This document shows, one piece after another, positions 40,201 to 47,887 of a DNA stretch of 53,080 nucleotides. Position numbers and translations under genes: made by a program. Origin of the DNA: Bacteroidota bacterium (GTDB taxonomy: Bacteria; Bacteroidota; Bacteroidia; JABEUT01); NCBI GenBank assembly GCA_013285805.1, contig JABDGY010000011.1, positions 1-53,080 on the forward strand, given 5' to 3'. The notes beneath the pieces are model-generated. The model worked only from the letters and a program-made list of their open reading frames with translations, did no database searches and was not told where the DNA came from. Every line of letters starts with the position of its first letter. Within the stretch, counting starts at the first letter, position 1.

Positions 40201-42642
40201 ATGAAAGGTTTTGTTTTTTTTAAGTGGTTAAAGAATATTTCCCTTACACGGAAACTCTACTTTGTTGTAGGCATTATGGCTGTGCTTATAGCCATAGAGC
40301 TTTTCATGCTTTCATTTATGATACATACGCTTTCATCTACCCGTGCACTTGTAGGTGCAGAAGGGTTATGGTCGAAGGCTGAAAAGGACGCGGTTTATAA
40401 CCTGACAAAGTATGGCTATACACATAATGAGAAAGATTTTAACCAATATGAAAGCCTGCTGAAAGTTCCTTTGGGCGACCATAAGGCGAGGCTTGAGCTA
40501 TCAAAAACTGCCCCGGATTATTCAATTGTCCGCGAAGGATTCATAGAGGGCCGCTTAAGCCCTGATGATATTGATGGAGCTGTTAAACTTTTACGGAGAT
40601 TTCATGGCATTTCCTACATAAGCAAGGCAATTAGTATATGGACCGATGGCGATAAGGACCTTGCCCAGTTGCAATATTTAGGAAACAGATTGCATACACA
40701 AGTAACTTCGGGAAATATAAACCCCGAAATAGCGCAAACGCTTGACGAAATATATAGCCTGAACGAAAACCTTACAGTGCTTGAAGATAATTTTTCATTT
40801 ACACTGGGTGAAGGTTCACGATGGATAGAGCATCTTATTTTAGTAATACTCTTTTTTATTGCTATGACTGTGGAGTTTTCAGGATTGTTCCTTACAATCT
40901 CTGTCAGCAGGGCCATTTCAAAAGGTATTAATGAAATTGTGCGTGTTGCATCCAACGTAGCTTCTGCCGATTTCAGTAGCAGGGCAACAGTATATTCAGG
41001 AGATGAAATTGGCCAATTGGCAGGTTCTTTTAACCATATGATAAATGATTTGGAGAAAAAGAAAAATGAAGAAAGTGAAGCCAGGGAAGCATTGCGCCGC
41101 CAGAAAGATGTATATGAAACACTTATAACAGCACAAAGTGAAATGGGTGAAGGCGTATGCATTACAGAGGGTGAAAAAATACTATATGTTAATGATGCTA
41201 TATGCAGAATGTATGGTTATACCCGGGAAGAAATTTTGAGAATGCCCTCTTTCTTGCACGTTGTTCCGGAAGCAGAACGGACATTATTAATAGAGCGATT
41301 GCGCCAACGTGTAAACGGAGAACGGGATATGAGCGCGGGCGAAACCAGGATATTGCGAAAAGATGGTAAAATAATAGATGTTGAATACACAGTAAGAAAT
41401 TTCTATACAGAAGGACGGCAGCAAATGATATCGATTATACGCGATGTAACAGAAAGAAGAAAAGCAGAAGTACAATTGCGGAATGAAAAGGAGCGTGCCG
41501 AAAGCGCCGAAGTAGCAAAAAAAATTGGTGAACAGTTCCTTGCCAATATGAGCCATGAAATACGTACGCCAATGAACGCCATTATCGGTTTCACGGAAAT
41601 ACTGGAAAAATCACCGTTAACCCGGGAGCAACGACAATACCTTGATGCTATTAAAATATCAGGGGATAATTTATTGGTGATTATTAACGATATTCTTGAT
41701 TTTTCAAGGATGCGATCAGGCAAAATGCCAATAGAGCATAAGGATTTTAAATTGTCGCAGATAATTTCAACTTGCAGGGACCTAATGCTGCCTAAAGCTC
41801 AGGAAAAGAAGATTGAGATACTTGTGAATATTGAAAATGATATACCTGATAATTTAATTGGCGACCCCACAAGGTTGTTGCAAGTATTACTTAACCTTAC
41901 TGCGAATGCCATAAAGTTTACTGAAAAGGGTAAGGTAGATATAACCGTAAAAAAATTATTGACAAAAAGCAATAAGGCATCACTTCAATTCTCTGTAAGA
42001 GATACAGGTATTGGTATACCTCCTGAACAACTCGATAGTATATTCGATGCATTTATACAAGCTAACCATCAAGCCGCCCGCAAATATGGAGGTACCGGTT
42101 TGGGGCTAGCTATAGTAAAACAATTGGCGGAATTACAAGGCGGAAGCGTATCGGTAACCAGTAAAGTAGGAGAAGGTTCTTGCTTTGACTTTAAAATAGA
42201 ATATGAAATAAACGCTCTTGGCACTACCCACGGAAACGATAAGAAACCAGTTACGGTAAAGAATGGAATTAAAGATATTAATGTGTTGCTTGCAGAAGAC
42301 AATGCCATGAATCAGTTATTAGCAAAGAAGGTGCTTACAGACTGGGGCTGGAAAGTTGAACTGGCAGAGAATGGTGAAGATGCAATAGAGTTATTGAAAC
42401 TAAAAGATTTTGACGTGGTATTAATGGACATTCAGTTGCCTGAAATGGACGGATATGAGGCAACAAGGGTTATAAGAACAAGTTTACCGTCTCCTAAACG
42501 CAAGGTTCCTATTATTGCTATGACGGCGTGCGTTATGGAGGGTGAAGAAGAAAAATGTATGGAAGCTGGAATGAACGGCTATGTCTCTAAACCATTCAAT
42601 TCGAATACACTTTATGATAAGATAGTGGCGGTAGTAAAATAA
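40201..42642 (+). CDS. Membrane hybrid histidine kinase (HAMP-PAS-HK-REC)
   Basis: An 813-residue hybrid kinase. A membrane helix (VVGIMAVLIAIELFMLSFMI) precedes an extracytoplasmic helical sensor (about 45-205), a second helix (LILVILFFIAMTVEFSGLF), HAMP (VSRAISKGINEIVRVASNVA), PAS (about 310-425), HisKA with NMSHEIRTPMNAIIGFTEIL, HATPase_c ([25 protein letters not shown]) and receiver (VLLAEDNAMNQLLAKKVLTD, VVLMDIQLPEMDGYEATRVI, SKPFNSN). There is no HPt, so phosphate would leave via a separate HPt, perhaps that of the 32813 hybrid. Its kinase-receiver core is strikingly close to that hybrid. It is monocistronic. Confidence 0.95.
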   Translation: MKGFVFFKWLKNISLTRKLYFVVGIMAVLIAIELFMLSFMIHTLSSTRALVGAEGLWSKAEKDAVYNLTKYGYTHNEKDFNQYESLLKVPLGDHKARLELSKTAPDYSIVREGFIEGRLSPDDIDGAVKLLRRFHGISYISKAISIWTDGDKDLAQLQYLGNRLHTQVTSGNINPEIAQTLDEIYSLNENLTVLEDNFSFTLGEGSRWIEHLILVILFFIAMTVEFSGLFLTISVSRAISKGINEIVRVASNVASADFSSRATVYSGDEIGQLAGSFNHMINDLEKKKNEESEAREALRRQKDVYETLITAQSEMGEGVCITEGEKILYVNDAICRMYGYTREEILRMPSFLHVVPEAERTLLIERLRQRVNGERDMSAGETRILRKDGKIIDVEYTVRNFYTEGRQQMISIIRDVTERRKAEVQLRNEKERAESAEVAKKIGEQFLANMSHEIRTPMNAIIGFTEILEKSPLTREQRQYLDAIKISGDNLLVIINDILDFSRMRSGKMPIEHKDFKLSQIISTCRDLMLPKAQEKKIEILVNIENDIPDNLIGDPTRLLQVLLNLTANAIKFTEKGKVDITVKKLLTKSNKASLQFSVRDTGIGIPPEQLDSIFDAFIQANHQAARKYGGTGLGLAIVKQLAELQGGSVSVTSKVGEGSCFDFKIEYEINALGTTHGNDKKPVTVKNGIKDINVLLAEDNAMNQLLAKKVLTDWGWKVELAENGEDAIELLKLKDFDVVLMDIQLPEMDGYEATRVIRTSLPSPKRKVPIIAMTACVMEGEEEKCMEAGMNGYVSKPFNSNTLYDKIVAVVK

Positions 42643-42644
42643 AC

Positions 42645-42678
42645 TCTGAAGGCGTGACTATACGGCCACGCCCTCAGA
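42645..42678. terminator. Hairpin between convergent genes
   Basis: TCTGAAGGCGTG and CACGCCCTCAGA form an 11-of-12 bp stem with a 10-nt loop between the hybrid kinase and the convergent lipoprotein gene. It lacks a strong T run but is well placed to block read-through in both directions. Confidence 0.55.
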
Positions 42679-42695
42679 ATATAAATTGACAGCGG

Positions 42696-43541
42696 TTACT
42701 TAACAACAACAACTAAATATTTGCTTTCACTCCAGAAAGCATTAGGGTCAGTTATTTCAATAGAATCGGTCTTACCGTTATCGCTAACTTTAAAGGTATT
42801 GCCGGGTTGGTCGGTAATTACCTTAGAATATTTAGCGTACAATGGGATATTTACCAATGCAGTCATATCGGCCTTAGTAAAATACTTACTGTTAAAATGG
42901 TCTTTAAGCTTGGCTACTCTTCCCAGCCCTATTACACCACCTTTCTTGTCAATAACACCTTTCTGCTTTAACTCCTTCATGGTACCAACAGCGTAATACA
43001 CAGTATTGATTTCAGTGTGCAATGAACTGTTTTCAGCTTTCACAACATTCATGGTCGCCATACTGTCATTGAATTGTTCTACCATAGCCTTCATTGATTC
43101 ATTGGTTTGTGAAAGGTCTTTCTGCAAACTTGCAATACCGCTATCACGGTCGGCCACTTCACTATTAAGGTGTGCTACTATTTTATCCAACTCGGCGTTT
43201 TTTGCGTCCATCTTTTTCATTCTCGTCTGCAATTGGGCAATCTCCCTGTTATCCTTCAGTATAAGCTCATCTATGGCCTTTATATCGGCAATAGCATTAT
43301 TATTGCCTATTTCTGATGAACGTACTGTAATCAGTTTTTCTCTTTGCTTAAGGCTGTCAAGATTATCCTGTATTGCATTCATGGTATGCATGTACGACAT
43401 TATAGATGAATCTTTTTTTCTTGCCTGATCAAGTAGTGTTGAGTCCTGCACGCTAAGGTCTTTAAGTTTTTGTTCCCTTTCAGAATTATTACATGCTGTT
43501 AAGAAAAGGAACCCGAGGAAAATAACCGCTTTTGTTTTCAT
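42696..43541 (-). CDS. Coiled-coil lipoprotein
   Basis: A 281-residue lipoprotein. The signal MKTKAVIFLGFLFLTAC has lipobox LTAC with Cys17. Residues about 25-175 form a long coiled coil rich in Leu/Lys/Asp/Gln heptads (KLKDLSVQDSTLLDQARKKD; IAQLQTRMKKMDAKNAELDK; NSEVADRDSGIASLQKDLSQ). The C-terminal 95 residues are globular with NTVYYAVGTMKELKQKGVID and FTKADMTALVNIPLY, a conserved Bacteroidota arrangement of unknown function. An upstream in-frame start would place 21 residues before the signal, so I chose the ATG at 43541. The 370 bp upstream to 43911 hold no gene. Confidence 0.85.
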   Translation of the reverse strand: MKTKAVIFLGFLFLTACNNSEREQKLKDLSVQDSTLLDQARKKDSSIMSYMHTMNAIQDNLDSLKQREKLITVRSSEIGNNNAIADIKAIDELILKDNREIAQLQTRMKKMDAKNAELDKIVAHLNSEVADRDSGIASLQKDLSQTNESMKAMVEQFNDSMATMNVVKAENSSLHTEINTVYYAVGTMKELKQKGVIDKKGGVIGLGRVAKLKDHFNSKYFTKADMTALVNIPLYAKYSKVITDQPGNTFKVSDNGKTDSIEITDPNAFWSESKYLVVVVK

Positions 43542-43851
43542 GGCTTTTGTTTTTAATGTTACTGAATCAGAATTAATAATCAGTAGAACTATGCCATGCT
43601 TCAATTATTTTTAATTTAAATTCTGTTGCAAGGTATAAATGAAATAATACCGGTGATTATTATTTTCTGTAAACAGGCTTAAAGGTTGCCTGAATGTACG
43701 AATACAACAGGTGGAAATAAAGTATCTGGTAACAGGAATTTTGCAATTCATATATCCGGATTAAATCTGTAATGAGATTTTATATCTATATTTTTTGTGT
43801 ATTAAAATAAACTTTTGTTGTGTTTACAGAAAAATTGTAACAAAAAATAAC

Positions 43852-43869
43852 AAGTATATCTACCTTGCA
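43852..43869 (+). promoter_or_regulatory. Promoter-like element AAGTATATCTACCTTGCA
   Basis: This 18-mer lies 42 bp before the ATG at 43912. Its counterpart AAGTGATTCTATCTTGCA lies 39 bp before the paralogous gene at 45417 (14 of 18 identical). TAYCTTG looks like a shortened -7 box. No gene or other signal is seen in the rest of 43542-43911. Confidence 0.45.
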
Positions 43870-43911
43870 CGTGGAAATTAAAAAGTAATAACCTTTATTA
43901 ACCCAAGTATT

Positions 43912-44544
43912 ATGAGCACACAGAAAATTGCGCTTTTTACGCCCGCAGGAGAAGTGGGCAGGCGCCTAGCAGAAGAAGCCCTGAAGAGAGGGCATACCGT
44001 TACAGCTATTGTAACAGATGAAAATGAATTTAAACTGAAGCATCCCAACCTGAAAGTGGTGCGTGGAGATGTGAGAAAAAAGGAAGAAGTAACCAAATAT
44101 GCCAAAGGGCACGATGTGGTTATAAATGCGTATTCCCCAAGTATAAAGAACCCGCGCGAGCATGTTGATATTACACGTAGTGTAATAGAGGGTACAAAAG
44201 AAGCCGGTGTGCAGCATATTGTTTCGGCATCGCATCCTTTTGAACAACGTATGGAAGCTACTGAAGAGTTTTATAATTCCTTTAAGCCGGTTATACAGGC
44301 TCAGCAGGAAGCATTAAAGCTGCTTCAGAAGGAAAAAAACCTTTCATGGAGCTACTTGCATAGTGTTGCTCCTGAGGCGGGGAAAAAACCGGGAGAATAT
44401 CAGGTAAGCGATGAGATTTATTTCTCCCATCCCGAGGGCCAGGCAAGGATTCCATTAAAGGAGTATACATCAACCTTGCTTAATGAAGCAGAAAAGGGCC
44501 AGATGGAAACGCACGAGTTTAATTATGAAGACAGGCTGGAATAA
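43912..44544 (+). CDS. NmrA-like NAD(P)-binding atypical SDR protein
   Basis: A 210-residue Rossmann-fold protein of the atypical SDR/NmrA-like kind (YwnB-type). The first strand-loop is IALFTPAGEVGRRLAEEALK, a variant of GxxGxxG; then RGHTVTAIVTDEN, VVRGDVRKKEEVTKYAKGHD, and DVVINAYSP. The usual catalytic Tyr-Lys pair is not evident, so a sensor or non-catalytic NADPH-binding role is possible. It is paralogous to the gene at 45417. A strong terminator follows, so it is monocistronic. Confidence 0.85.
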   Translation: MSTQKIALFTPAGEVGRRLAEEALKRGHTVTAIVTDENEFKLKHPNLKVVRGDVRKKEEVTKYAKGHDVVINAYSPSIKNPREHVDITRSVIEGTKEAGVQHIVSASHPFEQRMEATEEFYNSFKPVIQAQQEALKLLQKEKNLSWSYLHSVAPEAGKKPGEYQVSDEIYFSHPEGQARIPLKEYTSTLLNEAEKGQMETHEFNYEDRLE

Positions 44545-44566
44545 ACCAGTGTAAATTTATTCAAAC

Positions 44567-44612
44567 AGAATCTTCCTTTTATTGCAAATGCAGTAAAAGG
44601 AAGATTCTTATT
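44567..44612 (+). terminator. Strong hairpin terminator after the SDR gene
   Basis: A perfect 15-bp stem, AGAATCTTCCTTTTA (44567-44581) with TAAAAGGAAGATTCT (44594-44608), and a 12-nt loop, followed by TATTTAT. It lies 22 bp after the stop. Confidence 0.8.
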
Positions 44613-44686
44613 TATGGCGCATACCACTACACTCCGGTAAGTAAGATAATAAATGGAACTATTACGTGCATTTATATATTGCTTCT

Positions 44687-44714
44687 CTAATACCTAATAC
44701 CTAATACCTAATAC
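44687..44714 (+). repeat. Tandem repeat (CTAATAC)x4
   Basis: Four perfect copies of the 7-mer CTAATAC in a row. It is the only perfect short tandem array noticed in the window. On the minus strand the units read GTATTAG and supply the stop codon of the small ORF at 44701-44817. Confidence 0.9.
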
Positions 44715-44817
44715 CCAGGTATAGCATCATTACAATACATAAAATACTTATTATCCATATTACTACTACGGCAAGGCCGCCACTTCTTTCAAACCAATGT
44801 TCAGGGTGCAGTCTCAT
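44701..44817 (-). CDS. Possible small membrane protein (38 residues)
   Basis: An ATG-started ORF of 38 codons. An N-terminal polar part MRLHPEHWFERSGG is followed by one strong membrane helix LAVVVIWIISILCIVMMLYL and a short GIRY tail. The stop lies within the CTAATAC tandem repeat. The hydrophobic pattern and polar, basic N-terminus look like a genuine small membrane protein, and a TACCTTTT element about 50 bp upstream could be a -7 box. No homologue is recognised. Moderate confidence because the ORF is short. Confidence 0.5.
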   Translation of the reverse strand: MRLHPEHWFERSGGLAVVVIWIISILCIVMMLYLGIRY

Positions 44818-44975
44818 GACTATTCAGTTTTTGATTCATTTATAAATTTAGCCAGAATAAAAGGTAAACAGAAGCCTTTTTTCGATAAGCCTTACAAAGA
44901 ATACTGTCAAATTTTTCAAGAACATTTCTGTTACTCCTGCTTCTTTCTCCCCGTGCTACAGATTCCCTTACCAAT

Positions 44976-45087
44976 AAAAAAGAGACCGGGGAAGTAGATG
45001 GCTCTACATGCCCCCGGTCCTATATGTTCTTACCACCACTCAAAGTAAGAACAGTACGCTTTAAGGTTTTTTCTTAAAATCAATTTC
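44976..45087 (-). ncRNA. Probable structured small RNA with intrinsic terminator
   Basis: On the minus strand a perfect -7 box TATTTTTG (45093-45100) is followed by about 112 nt that fold into three hairpins: TTTAAG/CTTAAA (45060-45078), GTTCTTAC/GTAAGAAC with 11-nt loop (45026-45052), and GACCGGGG/CCCCGGTC with an inner GTAGA/TCTAC stem (44984-45019). The last is followed by TCTC and six T residues, a proper terminator. No open frame of note is inside. This fits an independent small RNA; I do not recognise the family. Confidence 0.6.
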
Positions 45088-45100
45088 TGATGCAAAAATA

Positions 45101-45359
45101 AATATACATACAGTCACTACCATTAGTATTCGTTAAAAGCAGGTTTTAAAGGGTTTAACAAGTCATTTGCATAGGTAAACATTATAAAATAGGTTTTGGT
45201 TCAGAATCATATAAACTATTATATAGCCAGATACGTGCCAATAAAAAAATTACCCGTCCAGGGAGCGTTTCTAAAATGTATCTTTTTATTTACCGACATT
45301 TTCATCACTCTTGCTTCTTTTTTTTAGTGGTTCGCAGAAAAGTAAATACCGGGGCCTAA
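45101..45359. other. Intergenic DNA without recognisable features
   Basis: AT-rich spacer between the probable small RNA and the second SDR paralogue. No convincing ORF, tRNA, hairpin terminator or repeat was seen here. The longest plus-strand ORF, of about 28 codons from the ATG near 45276, has no supporting signal. Confidence 0.5.
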
Positions 45360-45377
45360 AAGTGATTCTATCTTGCA
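45360..45377 (+). promoter_or_regulatory. Promoter-like element AAGTGATTCTATCTTGCA
   Basis: The second copy of the element found upstream of the paralogue at 43912, again about 40 bp before the start codon. The two genes may share a regulator or sigma factor. Confidence 0.45.
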
Positions 45378-45416
45378 ATAAAAATTCATTCCTGCTAAAC
45401 TTAATTCTCTATTTCT

Positions 45417-46046
45417 ATGAGTAGGCAAAAGACAATTATCTTCGGCGCCTCGGTTAAAAAACTGGGGCCTTTGCTGAAGGAGGCAATAAAGTGGAAACAT
45501 ACAGCCAGGGCCGTGATGTATGATATTACGCAAACTGATAACACACTCCGTGACCTTGATATTCAGTATGGCCACATGAATAATAAGGATAAGATAGCCG
45601 AACTGGCAAAAGGGTTTGATGCTGTGATTGCTTTACATGAGCCGGTTTATCTTCAACCCGATGACCATTTAAGGGCGGTGAAGGCGCTTATTGAAGGTAC
45701 TAAAATAGCGGGTGCGGAGAAACTGATTGTAATAGGCCACCCGGTTAATTATCCTGTAGAAAATACGCTTGAGTTTTATGGTAAATGGAAGGTAATTCTG
45801 CGCAGCCAGGCAGAGGCATTGAAGGTTTTACAGAATAAAGTATCCCTCGATTGGTATTATATTCATTCACCAAGGTTGGAACCAAGCCCTGTTACGGGCA
45901 GGCTTATGTTGGGCGAAACCATTCTATGTACATCACCATTGGGGGTGAATAACATAGAAAAGAAAAATTATGCAAATGAAGTATTTAAACTGGCTGACAG
46001 AAAAATGAGTGCCAGGAATCTTGACTCAATGCTTCTGAACATTTAA
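45417..46046 (+). CDS. NmrA-like SDR paralogue with degenerate nucleotide loop
   Basis: A 209-residue paralogue of the 43912 protein with the same landmarks: a first strand-loop TIIFGASVKKLGPLLKEAIK, a DLDIQYGHMNNKDKIAELAK block, FDAVIALHEPV, the repeated helix DHLRAVKALIEGTKIAGAEK and the segment AEALKVLQNKVSLDWYYIHS. The glycine-rich loop is altered (GASVKKLG instead of GxxGxxG), so NAD(P) binding may be weak or lost. The C-terminus differs. It is convergent with a small membrane-protein gene 5 bp beyond. Function unknown. Confidence 0.82.
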   Translation: MSRQKTIIFGASVKKLGPLLKEAIKWKHTARAVMYDITQTDNTLRDLDIQYGHMNNKDKIAELAKGFDAVIALHEPVYLQPDDHLRAVKALIEGTKIAGAEKLIVIGHPVNYPVENTLEFYGKWKVILRSQAEALKVLQNKVSLDWYYIHSPRLEPSPVTGRLMLGETILCTSPLGVNNIEKKNYANEVFKLADRKMSARNLDSMLLNI

Positions 46047-46051
46047 CCGCT

Positions 46052-46258
46052 CTAAAGAACCAGCAACTCCATAAGGAACAGGAAAAACATTAAGCCAAAG
46101 AAAATAAGGGCATAGAGGAGAATATATTCACCGAGTGTATGGCTTTCCTTATTGAACATCAGAACTATTTTCTTGCCTAAAACTCGGAAAAGATTATTAT
46201 CGTTTTGTGCTTCTGCTTCTAAAGACTTATGCGTTATATGGTGCACTACAGTATTCAT
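46052..46258 (-). CDS. Small C-terminally anchored membrane protein
   Basis: A 68-residue protein: a polar N-terminus (MNTVVHHITHKSLEAEAQND, then NNLFRVLGKKIVLMFNKES) and one C-terminal membrane helix (YILLYALIFFGLMFFLFLME) ending LLVL. It is tail-anchored in design, like the receivers of the cluster but without a receiver. I chose the ATG at 46258; a TTG seven codons upstream is in frame. A TAACTTTA -7-like box lies about 30 bp upstream. No known family. Confidence 0.62.
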   Translation of the reverse strand: MNTVVHHITHKSLEAEAQNDNNLFRVLGKKIVLMFNKESHTLGEYILLYALIFFGLMFFLFLMELLVL

Positions 46259-46512
46259 TTTGCTGTTAGATTGGTTCAACTTAAAGTTACTGCTCTATTA
46301 TAAGAAAACAGGGAGATATTCGGTGAGATGGCTTAAAATGAAGGCTAATATTTCAAAGGGTCCAAGCAAAGATCGTAACTTTTTTTAATGCTTCTTCTTT
46401 AGTTCTCTTAAATCAAAGATTTAAATAAGGAAGTTTAAACTCTACCGGAAATTAAGGTATACCCCCTATAGCAGCTATAGCTTTGATTAAAATTTAACTA
46501 ATTCTCAACTCT

Positions 46513-46749
46513 ATAAAAATTGGCGCATCCCTTATAACCGCAATACTAATAATAAATGGCAGTTTTGCATCATGGGCGTCTTATACAGCTGTTGCATCAG
46601 GTAACTGGAGTAATACAACTACATTGGGTGGTTCTGCTCGCCCTTTCACTTTAAGGCCGACGGACCAGGTTACTATTGGTGCTGGCTTAACTGTTACTAT
46701 GGATAGCATTATCACAGTTACCCTGTCCTTATTGGTGAAGTGTCTATAA
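46513..46749 (+). pseudogene. Remnant of a secreted adhesin-like protein
   Basis: An in-frame 78-codon stretch reads as a signal peptide (KIGASLITAILIINGSFASW) followed by SYTAVASGNWSNTTTLGGSA and TDQVTIGAGLTVTMDSI, the typical opening of large Bacteroidota secreted repeat proteins. The expected ATG before Lys is ATA, and the frame ends after about 40 residues of mature sequence. Start lost and body missing make it a dead fragment. No gene is seen in 46259-46512 upstream; a CTATAG-CAG-CTATAG palindrome is at about 46467. Confidence 0.6.
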
Positions 46750-46804
46750 ATAAAGAAAATAATGGAAATTAAAGGAAATCAAAAGAAAATTAAGTAGTTT
46801 CGCG

Positions 46805-46839
46805 GGGATTACGAAACAGATTGATGATCATCTGTATAT
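46805..46839 (+). repeat. Second copy of the tRNA-Arg 3'-end repeat (possible attR)
   Basis: 35 bp matching 26100-26134 at 33 positions, including GGGATTA in place of the tRNA end GGGATCA and the palindrome ACAGATTGATGATCATCTGT. It ends on the first base of the stop codon of the kdp-operon histidine kinase. There is no tRNA here. Confidence 0.6.
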
Positions 46840-46881
46840 CAAGTGGTAAGATCAAAACTGAACTTGCTCCCCTTATTCGGT

Positions 46882-47820
46882 TCACTTTCTACCCATATAT
46901 TGCCACCCTGAGCCATAATAAACTCTTTGCTTATAGCAAGTCCTAACCCGGTTCCCCGATTTCCCTTGTTCCCCACTAGGTACTTTATAGAACCGTTCAA
47001 ATAATCTATCCTTGTATTTAGGGTCAATACCCATGCCGAAATCCTGTACAGAAAATACTAAACTGCTTCCCTGTTGCTTTACTTGCATAAGTATGTTCGC
47101 ATCTTCATGGCTGTATCGGATGGCATTTGATAGGAAGTTAACCAGCACCCAGGCGGTTTTTTCAGAATCGCAATTAACTTTGGGCAGGGCCGAATCGCAG
47201 TTTATTTCAATTTTTATCTTCTTTTGCTCAGCTTGCACCTTTAGGGCATTATATGCATAGTCAACCATTACACGGGGTTCTACTAACTGCTTTTGCATCT
47301 GTATATTGCCTGTTTCAACCTGTGCCAGGTCGAGTAATTCACCTGTTATACCCAGCAACCTTTGTGTATCATCTTTAATATGCCCTATAAGCTTCTTTTG
47401 TTCTTCATTCACTAGCCCCACCCTAGTGTCTTCTAATAATTTAAGGCTCATTTTAATTGATGAAATTGGGGTCTTTAATTCATGCGATATGGTAGCGATG
47501 AAGTTGGTTTTGGCAAGATCAAGTTCTTTATATTGCGTAATATTTCTTAATACAATAACCATACCTATAGGCTGTTCATCTGCCATTATCTTAATATCAT
47601 CTTTGGTGAAGTAGCTTTCTTTATTGTCGGCATAAATTTTTAATGGCGCCGTTATACCATCTGTACTTATTAGTGTACGCAGTAAATCATTTCTCAATGC
47701 AATGTCAGGTGCATATTTACCTAAAAGGTCATTTTCAGTAACGCCCAGTATTTTTATAGCAGAAGCATTGACAAATAGCACGCTCATCTTCTCATCAAAC
47801 CCTATTATCGGGTCTTTCAT
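46882..47820 (-). CDS. Kinase C-terminal fragment (PAS, HisKA, part of HATPase)
   Basis: The second open segment, 312 codons from an internal Met: PAS ([20 protein letters not shown]), HisKA with [20 protein letters not shown] and the N and F boxes of HATPase_c ([40 protein letters not shown]). It then shifts frame before the G2 box; the missing GTGLGL and [14 protein letters not shown] parts are present in the +1 frame down to 46839. As it stands the ATPase lid is lost, so it would be inactive. Confidence 0.7.
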   Translation of the reverse strand: MKDPIIGFDEKMSVLFVNASAIKILGVTENDLLGKYAPDIALRNDLLRTLISTDGITAPLKIYADNKESYFTKDDIKIMADEQPIGMVIVLRNITQYKELDLAKTNFIATISHELKTPISSIKMSLKLLEDTRVGLVNEEQKKLIGHIKDDTQRLLGITGELLDLAQVETGNIQMQKQLVEPRVMVDYAYNALKVQAEQKKIKIEINCDSALPKVNCDSEKTAWVLVNFLSNAIRYSHEDANILMQVKQQGSSLVFSVQDFGMGIDPKYKDRLFERFYKVPSGEQGKSGNRVRTCYKQRVYYGSGWQYMGRK

Positions 47821-47887
47821 ATTATTGATAATAGTATCAATACGTTTCTTCTCAAAAATAATTTTGGCCAGGTTACTGTTGTTATAA

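Noticed and set aside
44797-44997. Plus-strand ORF of 66 codons
   Set aside because: It overlaps the opposite small membrane ORF, its 3' end runs into the terminator hairpin of the probable small RNA, and its protein has no signal, helix or domain pattern.
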